A stretch of 64,000 bases of DNA from Desulfurellaceae bacterium bin18 (GCA_002238415.1 MPMI01000015.1:1-64000); one strand, 5' to 3'; positions 35,148-44,268 are shown, counted from the stretch's first letter. A program made the numbers and translations. The notes: generated by a model not told the origin, from the sequence alone.

Positions 35148-36940
35148 ATGACCGCCTCCAACTGAATAATGACGTTATCCCGGTCGCGTAGAAAACCAAT
35201 GCCGTTATACTGACCGTCCAGATAATTATACTGCACGGTCAAGCGAAACGGGTCGCGGATAAACGTGATTTCGGGTTGGACCAGCCAGGACCCCTGCCAG
35301 TCGTACAAAAAGATCAGCTTGGGCTCGACCCTGCCCGAGAAATAGGCGGTTGAGATCAACAGGGTCTGAATCAGTTGGTGCTGGTCGATGTTGACAAAGC
35401 TCTGATTGTCCCGGTTGGGCTCGTAAATCGGCGCGGCAAAATGCCCGAAGCCATACGAGTCCGATACCGCCGAGACCGGCGTGTCATTAAAATCCAGGAT
35501 GTGCCGGCCAAAAATCTGGCTGCTGATGAGAAAGGACTCGTTCGGGTTCAGCAGGCTGATATAGCGCGTCATATCTATCCCGAGAGACCAGCGCACCACG
35601 TCGGACCGGCTGATCTTATTCCGGTAGCGCATCAGGGGACGGCCCGTTTCCGGGTCGGTGCCGACCTGTTGGAAGCCGGGAGTGAGCGCGCCCGTTAAGG
35701 CCGGCCCCAGAAGCTGGTCCGAAGCGGAATTATGAAAAAACGGCTCGGAGTGAAAATAAGCGAACTCGCTGCGGAGAATGGACGAGATGCGGGGGACGCT
35801 GAAAGTAAGTGAACCCCCGCTGATCTGTATTTTCGGATATAGCGCCTTGGCCTGAAAATGCTCAGTCAAGAAACGACCGGTGTCATCCGCCTGCACCGCG
35901 GCCTCAAAAGCGCCCTGATTGACGGGCCGGTTGGTCGGCGTGACGATGCGCAGCACGGGCGTATCCAGATAGGTGGCGTAGTGGGCCAGACTGAACATGA
36001 CCTCGCCCCACACGCCAACAATACGCCCACCCCCACGCGCGTCCGCGAAATTCTTTGAGGGTTTTTTGATTTGACCGGTGACGCCCGGCGGGTTGGGCGT
36101 GGACCAGGGGGAACCGGTCGGAACCGGCGCGGCAATTTTATCGTCAAAGACCAGAAAGCCTTCGAGGTTGAGCTCGGACAGCGGCCCCACGCCGCCGAAT
36201 CCATACACGACCCGTACCATATCGAGCGGAACCCGGCGCTCGTCGAGCGACACCAGAAAGCCTCCAAAACCGGCATCGAGCGGATTGATTTGGTCCAGGA
36301 GGCGAAACACATCGGTCTCGCCCCACGACAGGTTCTGGCGTCCGATCCGCAAGAAGAATGGCCCATAGGCATAGTTCACATAGGCTTCAAACAAACGATG
36401 CCGATGCCGCAGGCGTTGGCGCGGGTCGGCATGCTGACAGCCAAAGCGCCGGGGGTGCGCCCGTTTTGCTTTGGTCGGCGTGCCGCAGTCCGCAAACAGC
36501 GGATAGCGCTCCCGAAAAACCGCCGGGCCATAGTCCCACACCCCATCGTATTCCCCTCGGTAGGTCATAAAATAGTCGAGGGTATCCGCTCTCAGCAGCC
36601 GTAGGGGAGCCAAGAGCGCTTGCAACGGTGCCAGCAGCCCGGTCGTATTCCCCGCCACCAGACCGGTCAGGTCATGACTCAACTCGCCCTGAATGAACGT
36701 CCGGTTCTGGAGCATATTCCAGTCGTTATACGGCGTCTGGAGGCGCGTATTCGCCTCCGATCGCTCGACCGAAAAGGCGGTGCGGTTATAGACCCGGCCG
36801 CTGAAGCGCAGGCTTTCGTCCTGATCCAGAAAAACGGCCCAGGTCGGACCGGACGGCAAACTCAACAGCACGCCAACCAGCAGACCGACCCACAGCCATC
36901 GTTTTCTCGCGCGCATCCCAACGTCCAGTGGAATATGCAT
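35144..36940 (-). CDS. DUF1302 outer-membrane beta-barrel protein
   Basis: A protein of about 598 residues with a signal peptide (RARKRWLWVGLLVGVLLSLP, cleavage near PTWA) and then alternating beta strands such as LRFSGRVYNRTAF, FLRIGRQNLSWGETDVFRL, LLDQINPLD and a C-terminal VQYNYLDGQYNGIGFLRDRD. DUF1302 proteins are predicted outer-membrane barrels. They are almost always next to a DUF1329 gene, as here, and are linked to moving hydrophobic compounds. The start could be ATG 36940, ATG 36916 or GTG 36961; I use 36940, 10 bp past the DUF1329 stop. Confidence 0.8.
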   Translation of the reverse strand: MHIPLDVGMRARKRWLWVGLLVGVLLSLPSGPTWAVFLDQDESLRFSGRVYNRTAFSVERSEANTRLQTPYNDWNMLQNRTFIQGELSHDLTGLVAGNTTGLLAPLQALLAPLRLLRADTLDYFMTYRGEYDGVWDYGPAVFRERYPLFADCGTPTKAKRAHPRRFGCQHADPRQRLRHRHRLFEAYVNYAYGPFFLRIGRQNLSWGETDVFRLLDQINPLDAGFGGFLVSLDERRVPLDMVRVVYGFGGVGPLSELNLEGFLVFDDKIAAPVPTGSPWSTPNPPGVTGQIKKPSKNFADARGGGRIVGVWGEVMFSLAHYATYLDTPVLRIVTPTNRPVNQGAFEAAVQADDTGRFLTEHFQAKALYPKIQISGGSLTFSVPRISSILRSEFAYFHSEPFFHNSASDQLLGPALTGALTPGFQQVGTDPETGRPLMRYRNKISRSDVVRWSLGIDMTRYISLLNPNESFLISSQIFGRHILDFNDTPVSAVSDSYGFGHFAAPIYEPNRDNQSFVNIDQHQLIQTLLISTAYFSGRVEPKLIFLYDWQGSWLVQPEITFIRDPFRLTVQYNYLDGQYNGIGFLRDRDNVIIQLEAVI

Positions 36941-36950
36941 TGCCGCTGTC

Positions 36951-38222
36951 TTACTTCCCACGCAGCATGAGCGTCATGACCGTGAACTGACTCGGAGGGA
37001 GAGCCCGGTTGAGGAAAATCTTGGTTATCTGAAAATTGTTGGCTCGTTCAAGCTGATAGTCAATTGATGCCTGGGCGGCAATCTGCGCTACCCAGTCCTT
37101 GTTGCCCCAGGGATCGAATTCGGGATGCCGGGCGACCACCATAAAACTCCGTTTATGCTGTCCCTCGTGGTCATACGCAAAGGAAAATAAGGGCAGAGAT
37201 GTCTGGACATCGATATACAGGATACGCCGGCTATACAGGGGATGAGAATTTTTCGGCGTGGCCTCAACCACCACGGCCCGGCGTAGCTCCCAGGGGTCAA
37301 CCAGATACCAGTTGCCGCGCCCGCCCCAAGTCGGCGCGCTGGCCCGGATCGGCCCAGGGGCCAGGACCGTTTGCTCGCGTACATATTTCCAGTCATAGGC
37401 GTGAATATAGCCAAGGAAGCCGGAGCGGTCCTCAATCAGCACCACGCCCCGGCCGGGCGAGATGTATGGGGTATAAACAATTTTACGGGTGCGGCGCGTC
37501 TTTGGATCGTAGGCCCACTGGTCGTGCGGCAGGAAATCGTTGTCGGGCTGTACGGCCAGGATTTGATTTCCCTCGCTGTCAGACGGCGCCAGCATGCGGG
37601 TGTATTGTTTGGTGTAGACGCCCTGTTTCTCCCACTGCGGGACATTCTTTGCGCTGTCGGGACGATGCATGCCGTAGAGCGAGAAAAAGGCAAACGTCTG
37701 CGAGCGTTCCGTATTGCCATTGCTGTTGACGAGGCTATTCGTCGCCCACATTTGCGCGTCATCGCCCTGGTCGCGGTAGCGCAGATTCCAGACCGCTTTC
37801 AGCCCGGCCTGCGGGTCGTCCGCGTCGAGCACGGGAAAAGGCCGGCCAGCCACATAGTTCTGGAGTTCGCCCTCTCCGACGACCACTCCACTATGGTGTT
37901 GGAGCGTCGCATCAATAAATGCCTGTCGGAGTTGCAGGTCCGTAGTTTCCTGCACGGTGATCGAAAAGTCACCCGCCGACAGATAGGTCAGAAGCTCCGG
38001 CGGCAAGACCGCAGAGGCGACTGCGGCATTAGTGGCATCAATTTTCAGACCAGGCGGGATACCCTCCACCTGCAGCGGCCCGTCCCGGTAGGAGAAAAAA
38101 TCCGCAAGAATGCGTTCCCGTCCGTTCTCTTGAGCCTGAGCAACCGGGGCAAAGGCCCCGAAAACGATACAGGACACGAACCAGCATAGGAGGAAGCCCC
38201 CTCCACGAAAAATACTTGTCAC
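36951..38222 (-). CDS. DUF1329 periplasmic/outer-membrane lipid-handling protein
   Basis: A 423-residue secreted protein. I place the start at GTG 38222 because AGGGGAGA lies just before it and the product then has a clean signal peptide (FLLCWFVSCIVFGAFAPVAQ, then A|QENG). The mature part is beta-rich, with VWNLRYRDQGDD, YDPKTRRTRKIVYTPYISPG and SAPTWGGRGNWYLVDPWELR, and resembles the LolA/LolB-like fold predicted for DUF1329. It forms one operon with the DUF1302 barrel and probably hands a lipid-like cargo to it. There is no lipobox. Confidence 0.8.
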   Translation of the reverse strand: MTSIFRGGGFLLCWFVSCIVFGAFAPVAQAQENGRERILADFFSYRDGPLQVEGIPPGLKIDATNAAVASAVLPPELLTYLSAGDFSITVQETTDLQLRQAFIDATLQHHSGVVVGEGELQNYVAGRPFPVLDADDPQAGLKAVWNLRYRDQGDDAQMWATNSLVNSNGNTERSQTFAFFSLYGMHRPDSAKNVPQWEKQGVYTKQYTRMLAPSDSEGNQILAVQPDNDFLPHDQWAYDPKTRRTRKIVYTPYISPGRGVVLIEDRSGFLGYIHAYDWKYVREQTVLAPGPIRASAPTWGGRGNWYLVDPWELRRAVVVEATPKNSHPLYSRRILYIDVQTSLPLFSFAYDHEGQHKRSFMVVARHPEFDPWGNKDWVAQIAAQASIDYQLERANNFQITKIFLNRALPPSQFTVMTLMLRGK

Positions 38223-38474
38223 GCTGTCTCCCCTGAGAAAACCCCAGCCCAAAAAGAGTAAACGTATCCTCCAATAGATATGGGATGCTGGACACGTTTA
38301 CTCTTTACGTCCCCTCCGGAGCCGGGATACTACGAGTCTTCGTTACCGAGCCTTTCTGCCTGAGAAAGCACAATTCCGCAACCGCTGCCCCTGAACGGTC
38401 GGGCCGGCTTGCATCCCTCTCCCAGTCCCGCTAAGCAGACGGGCAAGTATAATTCATAGAGGAGGGATCAGATT

Positions 38475-38861
38475 ATGAGTGCACAGGAAATCGAAGCCGC
38501 GGCCAGGGGCTTCTTTGACGCCTTTACGCAATTGGACGTGGAAAAGGCGATTGACATGCTGTCCGAGGACCTTGAGGTAATTGATCACGTCCCCTATCGG
38601 TTTGACAGCAAAGCGGAGTTCGCCGATTTTTTGCGGGGAGCGATGGCGGGCATTGCCTCGGCCAACTCCGGCCTGCGTCAACTGTCCTGCCGAATGGTCG
38701 GAGACAGTGCCGGCGTAGCAAATGGGTATGACACCTTTACCGGGGTGGGCAAGGACGGTCAGGTCAGCACCTTAAACGGACGGACCACCCTCGTCTTCGG
38801 CAAAGAAGGCGGCCAGTGGAAAATCGTCAACGCCCATTTTTCTCCCCTGCCAACCCATTAG
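38475..38861 (+). CDS. NTF2/SnoaL-like small protein
   Basis: A 128-residue NTF2-like protein: IEAAARGFFDAFTQLDVEKA, IDMLSEDLEVIDHVPYRFDS, then NGRTTLVFGKEGGQWKIVNA. This is the cone-like fold of SnoaL and limonene-epoxide hydrolase relatives; no catalytic set can be assigned. AGAGGAGGGATC precedes the ATG, and an intrinsic terminator follows directly, so it is a single-gene transcript. It resembles the protein at 18415-18813 only in fold. Confidence 0.8.
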   Translation: MSAQEIEAAARGFFDAFTQLDVEKAIDMLSEDLEVIDHVPYRFDSKAEFADFLRGAMAGIASANSGLRQLSCRMVGDSAGVANGYDTFTGVGKDGQVSTLNGRTTLVFGKEGGQWKIVNAHFSPLPTH

Positions 38862-38869
38862 TTCCATAG

Positions 38870-38897
38870 CTCCCCTCCGAACGAGGGGAGTTTTTTT
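38870..38897 (+). terminator. Intrinsic terminator
   Basis: An 8-bp perfect stem CTCCCCTC/GAGGGGAG (38870-38877 with 38883-38890), a 5-base loop and a run of seven T directly after the NTF2-like gene. Confidence 0.9.
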
Positions 38898-38899
38898 AT

Positions 38900-38915
38900 C
38901 CCCTCCTTGGAGGGG
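38900..38915. repeat. CCCCTCC-TT-GGAGGGG palindrome
   Basis: A short GC-rich palindrome of a type that recurs in intergenic DNA of this window (39592-39640, 62406-62418, 63371-63426, 63723-63739). It is followed here by GTGCCGCGTCAGCGGTGGGG. Confidence 0.6.
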
Positions 38916-38945
38916 TGCCGCGTCAGCGGTGGGGTGGGTTGCCCT

Positions 38946-39150
38946 CTAAGGCCATTCCTGGCGAATACGCTCCTGGTACTCAAGCCCATCCCCGCCCTGC
39001 CAGATGCCCACCGTCTGCTTGAGCACCTCTTGAAACGACGCAGCCGAGCCGCGCTGTTCCCGTATCTGAAATTCGCTGACCGCCTGGCGAATCAGCGAGG
39101 CCGTGGACACACGGCGCAACACGGCCTGCGCCGCCCCTCCGCCGGTTGAC
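38946..39150 (-). pseudogene. RHH antitoxin, C-terminal fragment
   Basis: The frame ends VSTASLIRQAVSEFQIREQR, then SAASFQEVLKQTVGIWQGGD and LEYQERIRQEWP. This is the second helix and tail of VapB/CopG-type antitoxins, where SALIREA is followed by SFxEALxxTFGIWKD and a C-terminal RREW. The N-terminal DNA-binding strand is missing; the residues before it are unlike the family. No toxin gene follows. It is on the same strand as an antitoxin N-terminus at 39364-39477, so one gene split by an insertion is possible. Confidence 0.5.
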
Positions 39151-39232
39151 ACCATGCCAACAGCCTCTGGGCCGGTGTATAGGACTATTAGAGCCAAATA
39201 TTAAAATATTGTTCTACTGTGTAATACAAAGG

Positions 39233-39386
39233 AAAATCAAGGACTTATCAGACCATTTTGTGATACATAGGGGGGGGTCTCAGGCCAAAAGACAGGAAAA
39301 TCAAGGACTTATCGAACCATTTGCGAGAAAATAGGCGCTTTTCAAACATCATCCTAAGCAAAATCAACAACTTATTGAGCCATCCA
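39233..39386. repeat. Three spaced direct repeats (iteron-like)
   Basis: AAAATCAAGGACTTATC followed by AGACCATTT or GAACCATTT occurs at 39233 and 39297. A third, diverged copy (AAAATCAACAACTTATTG, AGCCAT) lies at 39360. The unit is about 26 bp, and starts are 64 and 63 bp apart, so the copies lie nearly on one face of the helix. The surrounding DNA is AT-rich and has a G8 run at 39271-39278. Confidence 0.75.
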
Positions 39387-39477
39387 TGCACGTTTTCCCA
39401 GAGCGGGGCAGCGCCGTCGTCCGAATACGAACGGGCCGACGGGTGTCGGCGTCAACGGATACGGTGATGTTTGTCAT
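39364..39477 (-). pseudogene. RHH antitoxin, N-terminal fragment
   Basis: ATG 39477 opens MTNITVSVDADTRRPVRIRT, the first strand and start of helix 1 of a VapB-type ribbon-helix-helix antitoxin. Family similarity is then lost and the frame ends at 39364 inside the third iteron-like repeat. The start codon is good, but only about 18 matching residues remain. It may be the 5' half of the gene whose 3' half is at 38946-39150. Confidence 0.45.
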
Positions 39478-39591
39478 GGGCACCGCCTCACAGTTCCTGC
39501 ATGAAACAGCATAGGTTCTCATGGACCGGTGGGCAACACCTCCGGTACCGTGTGGGACCGGAGGTGGGACGACCATCTAGCTTCCTTCTTG

Positions 39592-39640
39592 CTCCCCTCC
39601 CGAGAGGGAATGTGTTTTGCTCCCCTCCGAGCGAGGGGAG
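39592..39640. repeat. GC-rich palindromic repeat pair
   Basis: CTCCCCTCCCGAGAGGGA and CTCCCCTCCGAGCGAGGGGAG lie next to each other. The second nearly copies the stem of the terminator at 38870-38890 but lacks a T run. Confidence 0.6.
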
Positions 39641-39658
39641 CATGGCTGGAGAAGCGGT

Positions 39659-41341
39659 CTAGGCGCCGCCGGCGCGCAGCACTTGACCGGGTAGGTCGCC
39701 GGTGTGCTGCTGGTCTTGGTATAAGACCTCACCGTTGACAACCGTATGCATCACTCCCTGAGCAGGGACGACCAGCCGTCGCCCACCACCGGGCAGGTCA
39801 TGGCGCATCTCGGGCCGCCTGGGCGAGCCAATCGTGGTGGCATCAAAAATGGCGATATCAGCGGCCATGCCTTCAGCCAGCACGCCCCGATTGGGCACGC
39901 CAAAGAACCGGGCCGGCTCGGAGGTGATCCGCTGGACCGCCCGCTCAATCGGCATGAGCTGTTTTTCACGCACCCAGGTGCCGAGCAGGTAGGTGCAGTA
40001 ACCGGCGTCGCACAGCATATCCACATGGGCGCCACCGTCCGACAGACCAATCATCGTGTTGGGATGCGTAATGAGTTCGGCGACACGATTTTCGTCCGCA
40101 TTGAACAGGGCCATGACGTATTGGATGTTCAAGTTGTCCTCAATGGCTAAATCGAGGAAGGTGTCCAGCCCGTCTTTCCCCCGCTCGCGGGCCACATCGT
40201 CAACCGTTTTACCCTCGTACTGTTTGAGCGCGGGATTGCTGACTTCCTGGATATCAACCCGGTCCCACTTTCCAGGAAAGACCCGCGGCTGCTCAAACGT
40301 TTTGCGCCAGGCTTGGCGGAATTCGGGAGCGCGGTAGAGCGCGGTCTGCTCCTCTTCCGATTTGTTAAAGGCCGGGTTCCAACACTCCAGATTGGCAAAG
40401 ATGAACGGATTGCGCAGGTTGACCTGCACGCTGAGCGGCCGGCAGGTGACCTGCGGGACGATCCCGCGCTGAATCAAGGACTCGGTCTGGCGGAGCGTTT
40501 CCATGCAGACATCGGGCTGGTCGTCTCGGGACAGCATGGCCAGCCAGGTCACCGGACGATTACTTTCGGTGCCCAAATGGTCAAGCAAGGCATAGTCACT
40601 TTCCGTGACTACACCCGGTTGGTCGTTCAGGGCCAGCTCAATCGAGCCCCTGCCAAGGCCTTTGAGAACACCGGCGTAGGCGGCCAGTTCGTCAAAGCTG
40701 GCCAGACGGCAGGCGAGCGGACGGCCCTGATAGCCGATATGCTGCGGACCGTTAGTGGTCGAGAAGCCAAACGCCCCGGCCTGCATGGCCTCGCGCAGGA
40801 GTGCGGCGATCTGGCTTGTTTCCTCTGGCGTGGCGGCCCGCTCCATGGATTCTTCACCCATCACGTAATGCCGAAACGGCGTCAATGGCGCCATGAAGCC
40901 GAGATTGATCCCCGAGCCACGCCTGTCAGCGGCGTCCATATATTCGGGAAACGTCTCCCAATCCCAGGTCACGCCCTGTGACAGCACGTCAAAAGGGATG
41001 GCTTCAACATTGACCAGATCCCAGGCCGCGATCTCACGCACCGCGGGTTTGCACGGAGCCAGACCCACGCCGCAGTTGCCCATGATGACACTGGTCACAC
41101 CGTGCCAGGACGACGGTGAGATGACCGGGTCCCAACAGATCTGGGCATCATAGTGGGTGTGGTGGTCGATAAAGCCGGGGGTGACGGTCAGATCGGACGC
41201 ATCAATGACCTTTTTTGCGCCTTCGGTGATCTTCCCAATTTCGGCGATCTTCCCCTGGGCAACCGCGATATCGGCCCGGACCGGCGGTGCGCCGCTCCCA
41301 TCAACCACCGTACCGTTCTTAATCAATAGTTCGTAGGACAT
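39659..41341 (-). CDS. N-acyl-D-amino-acid deacylase-like amidohydrolase
   Basis: A 560-residue metal-dependent hydrolase of the D-aminoacylase type. It opens MSYELLIKNGTVVDGSGAPP, with the metal motif FIDHHTHYDAQ (H61, H63) and the metal-bridging Cys-like region SVIMGNCGVGLAPC. Further segments include ALNDQPGVVTESDYALL, HPNTMIGLSDGGAH (the catalytic Asp region) and RGVLAEGMAADIAIFD. The substrate is an N-acyl or cyclic amide not defined here. The length is normal for the D-aminoacylase/dihydroorotase-like group. It is a stand-alone gene. Confidence 0.85.
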   Translation of the reverse strand: MSYELLIKNGTVVDGSGAPPVRADIAVAQGKIAEIGKITEGAKKVIDASDLTVTPGFIDHHTHYDAQICWDPVISPSSWHGVTSVIMGNCGVGLAPCKPAVREIAAWDLVNVEAIPFDVLSQGVTWDWETFPEYMDAADRRGSGINLGFMAPLTPFRHYVMGEESMERAATPEETSQIAALLREAMQAGAFGFSTTNGPQHIGYQGRPLACRLASFDELAAYAGVLKGLGRGSIELALNDQPGVVTESDYALLDHLGTESNRPVTWLAMLSRDDQPDVCMETLRQTESLIQRGIVPQVTCRPLSVQVNLRNPFIFANLECWNPAFNKSEEEQTALYRAPEFRQAWRKTFEQPRVFPGKWDRVDIQEVSNPALKQYEGKTVDDVARERGKDGLDTFLDLAIEDNLNIQYVMALFNADENRVAELITHPNTMIGLSDGGAHVDMLCDAGYCTYLLGTWVREKQLMPIERAVQRITSEPARFFGVPNRGVLAEGMAADIAIFDATTIGSPRRPEMRHDLPGGGRRLVVPAQGVMHTVVNGEVLYQDQQHTGDLPGQVLRAGGA

Positions 41342-41599
41342 CTCTTTCCCCTCCCTGTATAGTCCCGAATTTTTGACGTGCCGTATCCCTATCCTGTTCC
41401 CTCGTGCAGGGTCAAGCGTTTGCCGTAGGCTCGTATCTTGAAGATTGAAGGAAGAGAAATGACCCCAGCGCGCGTTGACAGCGTTTCTTTCCTGATTAAA
41501 GTTAAGGCTGGCTTTCCGATATACGAAGATGGTCTCTGAGGCTGATCCGAATCGTGACGATCCTCAGCAGCAGAGCGTAATCCTGACAGGAGTACTGGA

Positions 41600-43027
41600 A
41601 TGAAAAAGGAAGAGCGCACAGGCATAGATGTTGGCGTTAGGGGAAGCGCCGAAAACTATGCGGACAATGTAAAGTTTGGAGCCGAGCGTGGACATGGTTT
41701 TGCCGCAGAGCAAGCGAACCACCTAAAGGACGTTGGGGCAGGAAAGGATGCAAAGCTTATTGGGGACGATAATGCAAAGAATGGCGCGGACCGTCTTGTT
41801 GATGGCGTGAAGATTCAGACCAAATACTGCAAAACAGGCTCCAAATGTATTAGCGAATGTTTCGAGAACAGCACGTTTCGGTATTTGAATTCAGACGGGA
41901 CGCCAATGCAAATCGAAGTCCCGTCTGACAAGTACGATTCTGCTGTACAGGCAATGGAGAATAGAATCAGGAACGGGCAAATACCCGGTGTTTCTGACTC
42001 AGGAAAGGCCAAGGAGATTGTAAGAAGAGGCGCTTTCACTTACGAGCAGGCGAGAAACATTGCAAGGTTCGGTACCATTGATAGCCTCAAGTTTGATGCC
42101 CGTAATGGTATCAAGCTTGCAGGAACATCAATGGGTATATCCGCAGCGTTGTCTTTTGCTGTCGCCGTTTGGAACGGAGAAGATTGGGAGAAGGCACTGA
42201 AAGGAGCATGTCATACTGGCCTGAAAGTAGGAGGTATAGCTTGGGTGAGCAGTGTTGTAGCGGCCCAGCTAGGAAGAACTGGCGTTGAACAAAGTCTGCG
42301 GGGCGCGACAAATTGGGTTGTTAAAGGGATGGGTCCCAAAGCGGCTTCTTGGCTCGCAAGCGGATTGCGGTCAGGAAACTCAATTTATGGTGCCGCGGCG
42401 GCGAACCACGTCAGCAAATTACTTCGAGGAAACATTGTCACTGGAATAGCGACAACATTGGTTATCTCATCCGCTGATTTCGTCCGTCTCTTCAGAGGGA
42501 GAGTATCGGGCGCTCAAGTATTCAAGAACGTTACTACAACGCTCGTAGGTGTAGCAGGTGGGACTGGTGGCTGGATGGCTGGGGCAGCAGCCGGAGCGGT
42601 AGTCGGGTCCGCGGTCCCTGTTGTAGGTACTGCCATTGGAGGAATTGCAGGAGGTTTACTAGGGGCCTTTACCGGCGGAACTGTGGCGTCAAAGGCCGCG
42701 AAGACTATTCTGGATGAATTTATAGAAGATGACGCCAGGGAAATGTTGACTCTAGTAGAGAAGGTTTTTGGTGAACTGGCGTCGGACTATTTGCTCAACA
42801 AAGATGAGGCAAAAAAAGTAATTCAGAGCTTTCGGGAAAGAGACCTGCCCGATACGCTACGAAAGATGTACGCAGACACGAACCGAGAGGATTTTGCCAG
42901 ACGTTTGTTGGAACCTTCGATGGAAAAACAAGCCAAGAACAGAAAACTCGTCTTACTTCCTTCAGATGAAGAAGTTCTACAAAAGACCGGACAAGTAATA
43001 GAAGAGATGATCCCGGCTGCAAGCTAA
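41600..43027 (+). CDS. Glycine-zipper membrane protein, possible effector
   Basis: A 475-residue protein with no name I recognise. Residues 1-170 are soluble, with paired cysteines (YCKTGSKCISECF). Hydrophobic segments lie near 176-190, 213-230 and 276-292. A long Gly/Ala zipper VAGGTGGWMAGAAAGAVVGS, AVPVVGTAIGGIAGGLLGAF covers 315-355, and a charged helical tail completes it. Glycine zippers of this sort are found in pore-forming or membrane-damaging effectors. AGGAG precedes the ATG. It is 17 bp from the HNH gene, in visibly lower-GC DNA than the backbone, which suggests transfer. Confidence 0.6.
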   Translation: MKKEERTGIDVGVRGSAENYADNVKFGAERGHGFAAEQANHLKDVGAGKDAKLIGDDNAKNGADRLVDGVKIQTKYCKTGSKCISECFENSTFRYLNSDGTPMQIEVPSDKYDSAVQAMENRIRNGQIPGVSDSGKAKEIVRRGAFTYEQARNIARFGTIDSLKFDARNGIKLAGTSMGISAALSFAVAVWNGEDWEKALKGACHTGLKVGGIAWVSSVVAAQLGRTGVEQSLRGATNWVVKGMGPKAASWLASGLRSGNSIYGAAAANHVSKLLRGNIVTGIATTLVISSADFVRLFRGRVSGAQVFKNVTTTLVGVAGGTGGWMAGAAAGAVVGSAVPVVGTAIGGIAGGLLGAFTGGTVASKAAKTILDEFIEDDAREMLTLVEKVFGELASDYLLNKDEAKKVIQSFRERDLPDTLRKMYADTNREDFARRLLEPSMEKQAKNRKLVLLPSDEEVLQKTGQVIEEMIPAAS

Positions 43028-43044
43028 CGAGGGCAATCACGGAC

Positions 43045-43959
43045 ATGCGTATCGAGTGGCCTGGAAATAGATGTATCATTTGCCTGAAAGAAGCCCCTCT
43101 ATCCAGGGAACATCTTATTCCAAAGGCACTAGGTGGAATATTCACCTGTTCATTCCTCTGCAAGGAATGCAATTCGGCTCTCGGTGCTCGGGTCGATATA
43201 GAAGTAAAAAAAGATCCACGAATCCGTTTCGCCGTAGATAATCTTGAATCTGATATATCGAAGCTTGCTTATAAATTCAGGGAAGGACAGAATGTCCTCC
43301 TTCATGGGTCGAGTTGGACCGAACCGGGGAAGGTTCATAAAGGAATTCCACAAGTCACGTCACGGAAAACGGAAGACGGTGCACTGATTCAATCGCCCGA
43401 TGAGAGCTATAAGTCGAATGAGAAGATTCTACGGAAAAATGGTATTAACGAGGATACTATTCAAGAAGGGCTAAGACGCCTTTATGAAGCTAAAGAAAAT
43501 GAGATAGTGGAACTGGCTCCAGGCAGAATAGCGGTCAAACGGAGAGTGGAACAGGTCGAACCCGATCCCCGCGGTAGCAAGCTGTTGACCCCATTGTTTC
43601 CACTCAAAATTGGCTATGAATTTCTTGCGCTCCTCCTAGGCACTGCGATTTACAAGCAAGATCCGGCGCTGGATAGGCTTCGAGTTGCTCTACGACAGGG
43701 CCTCGAAAACCATCCATCTTTTCACGTGGAATCACTAAATGCGTCAGAATACAAACCATTCCATGGGATCGGCTTCGTGGGAAACAATCCTCACGCTGTT
43801 GTCTTGATCAGGCTGTTTGGCTGGCTCGCATTCCGTGTCCATTTTCATAGGCTTACAATTAACCATCCTTCCATCAGCTATTTGCACCGGCTGGACACCA
43901 ACCAAGAGGATATCCAAGCTACCAATCAATCGGCAGACACGCCCCGACAAAGCGGTTAG
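43045..43959 (+). CDS. HNH endonuclease (HNH_5-like)
   Basis: A 304-residue protein. The first 50 residues form a zinc-bound HNH nuclease: C10-IIC13, LSREHLIPKALGG with the catalytic-type H23, and CKECN (C39, C42, N43). This is the layout of HNH_5-type nucleases in restriction and anti-phage proteins. The remaining 250 residues carry no motif I know and may bind a target or partner. It is 17 bp after the glycine-zipper gene, so a two-gene module is likely. The GC content is low compared with the backbone. Confidence 0.75.
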   Translation: MRIEWPGNRCIICLKEAPLSREHLIPKALGGIFTCSFLCKECNSALGARVDIEVKKDPRIRFAVDNLESDISKLAYKFREGQNVLLHGSSWTEPGKVHKGIPQVTSRKTEDGALIQSPDESYKSNEKILRKNGINEDTIQEGLRRLYEAKENEIVELAPGRIAVKRRVEQVEPDPRGSKLLTPLFPLKIGYEFLALLLGTAIYKQDPALDRLRVALRQGLENHPSFHVESLNASEYKPFHGIGFVGNNPHAVVLIRLFGWLAFRVHFHRLTINHPSISYLHRLDTNQEDIQATNQSADTPRQSG

Positions 43960-43983
43960 CCCGACTGCTGAGATGAACGCCAT

Positions 43984-44268
43984 ATGACCAGGATTCAGAG
44001 AATCCGACAAAAAATTCTCGATCGGGCCTATTATCTCTCTTCCCATGCAGAAGCTGAAATATTGGATGATAGATTAGAGCGAAGAGATATTGAGAACGCG
44101 ATACTCAAGGGACGGATTCAGAGAAAACTATCGGAGGATATCCGGGGTGTCCGATATCGGATAGAAGGACCGACAGAAGATGGGCGGGTGATTCATGTCA
44201 TATGTCGCTTTCAAGAGAATGCATTCCTCATCATCGTCACTGCCTATGCCCTGACGGAGGAGCTATGA
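43984..44268 (+). CDS. DUF4258 protein (probable toxin-like partner)
   Basis: A 94-residue protein of the DUF4258 family: YYLSSHAEAEILDDRLERRD, IENAILKGRIQRKLSED, then VRYRIEGPTEDGRVIHVICR. DUF4258 proteins resemble RelE/MqsR-like folds and often precede a small YgiT/MqsA-type zinc-finger antitoxin, exactly the case here. Its TGA overlaps the next ATG by 4 bp, so the two are translated together. Toxicity is inferred from pairing. Confidence 0.8.
   Translation: MTRIQRIRQKILDRAYYLSSHAEAEILDDRLERRDIENAILKGRIQRKLSEDIRGVRYRIEGPTEDGRVIHVICRFQENAFLIIVTAYALTEEL

Noticed and set aside
37371..38189. 272-codon plus-strand open frame
   Set aside because: Antisense shadow of the DUF1329 gene, without a ribosome binding site or motifs.
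39233..39386. CRISPR array
   Set aside because: Only three imperfect copies, with the third strongly diverged, and no cas genes; better described as iteron-like repeats.
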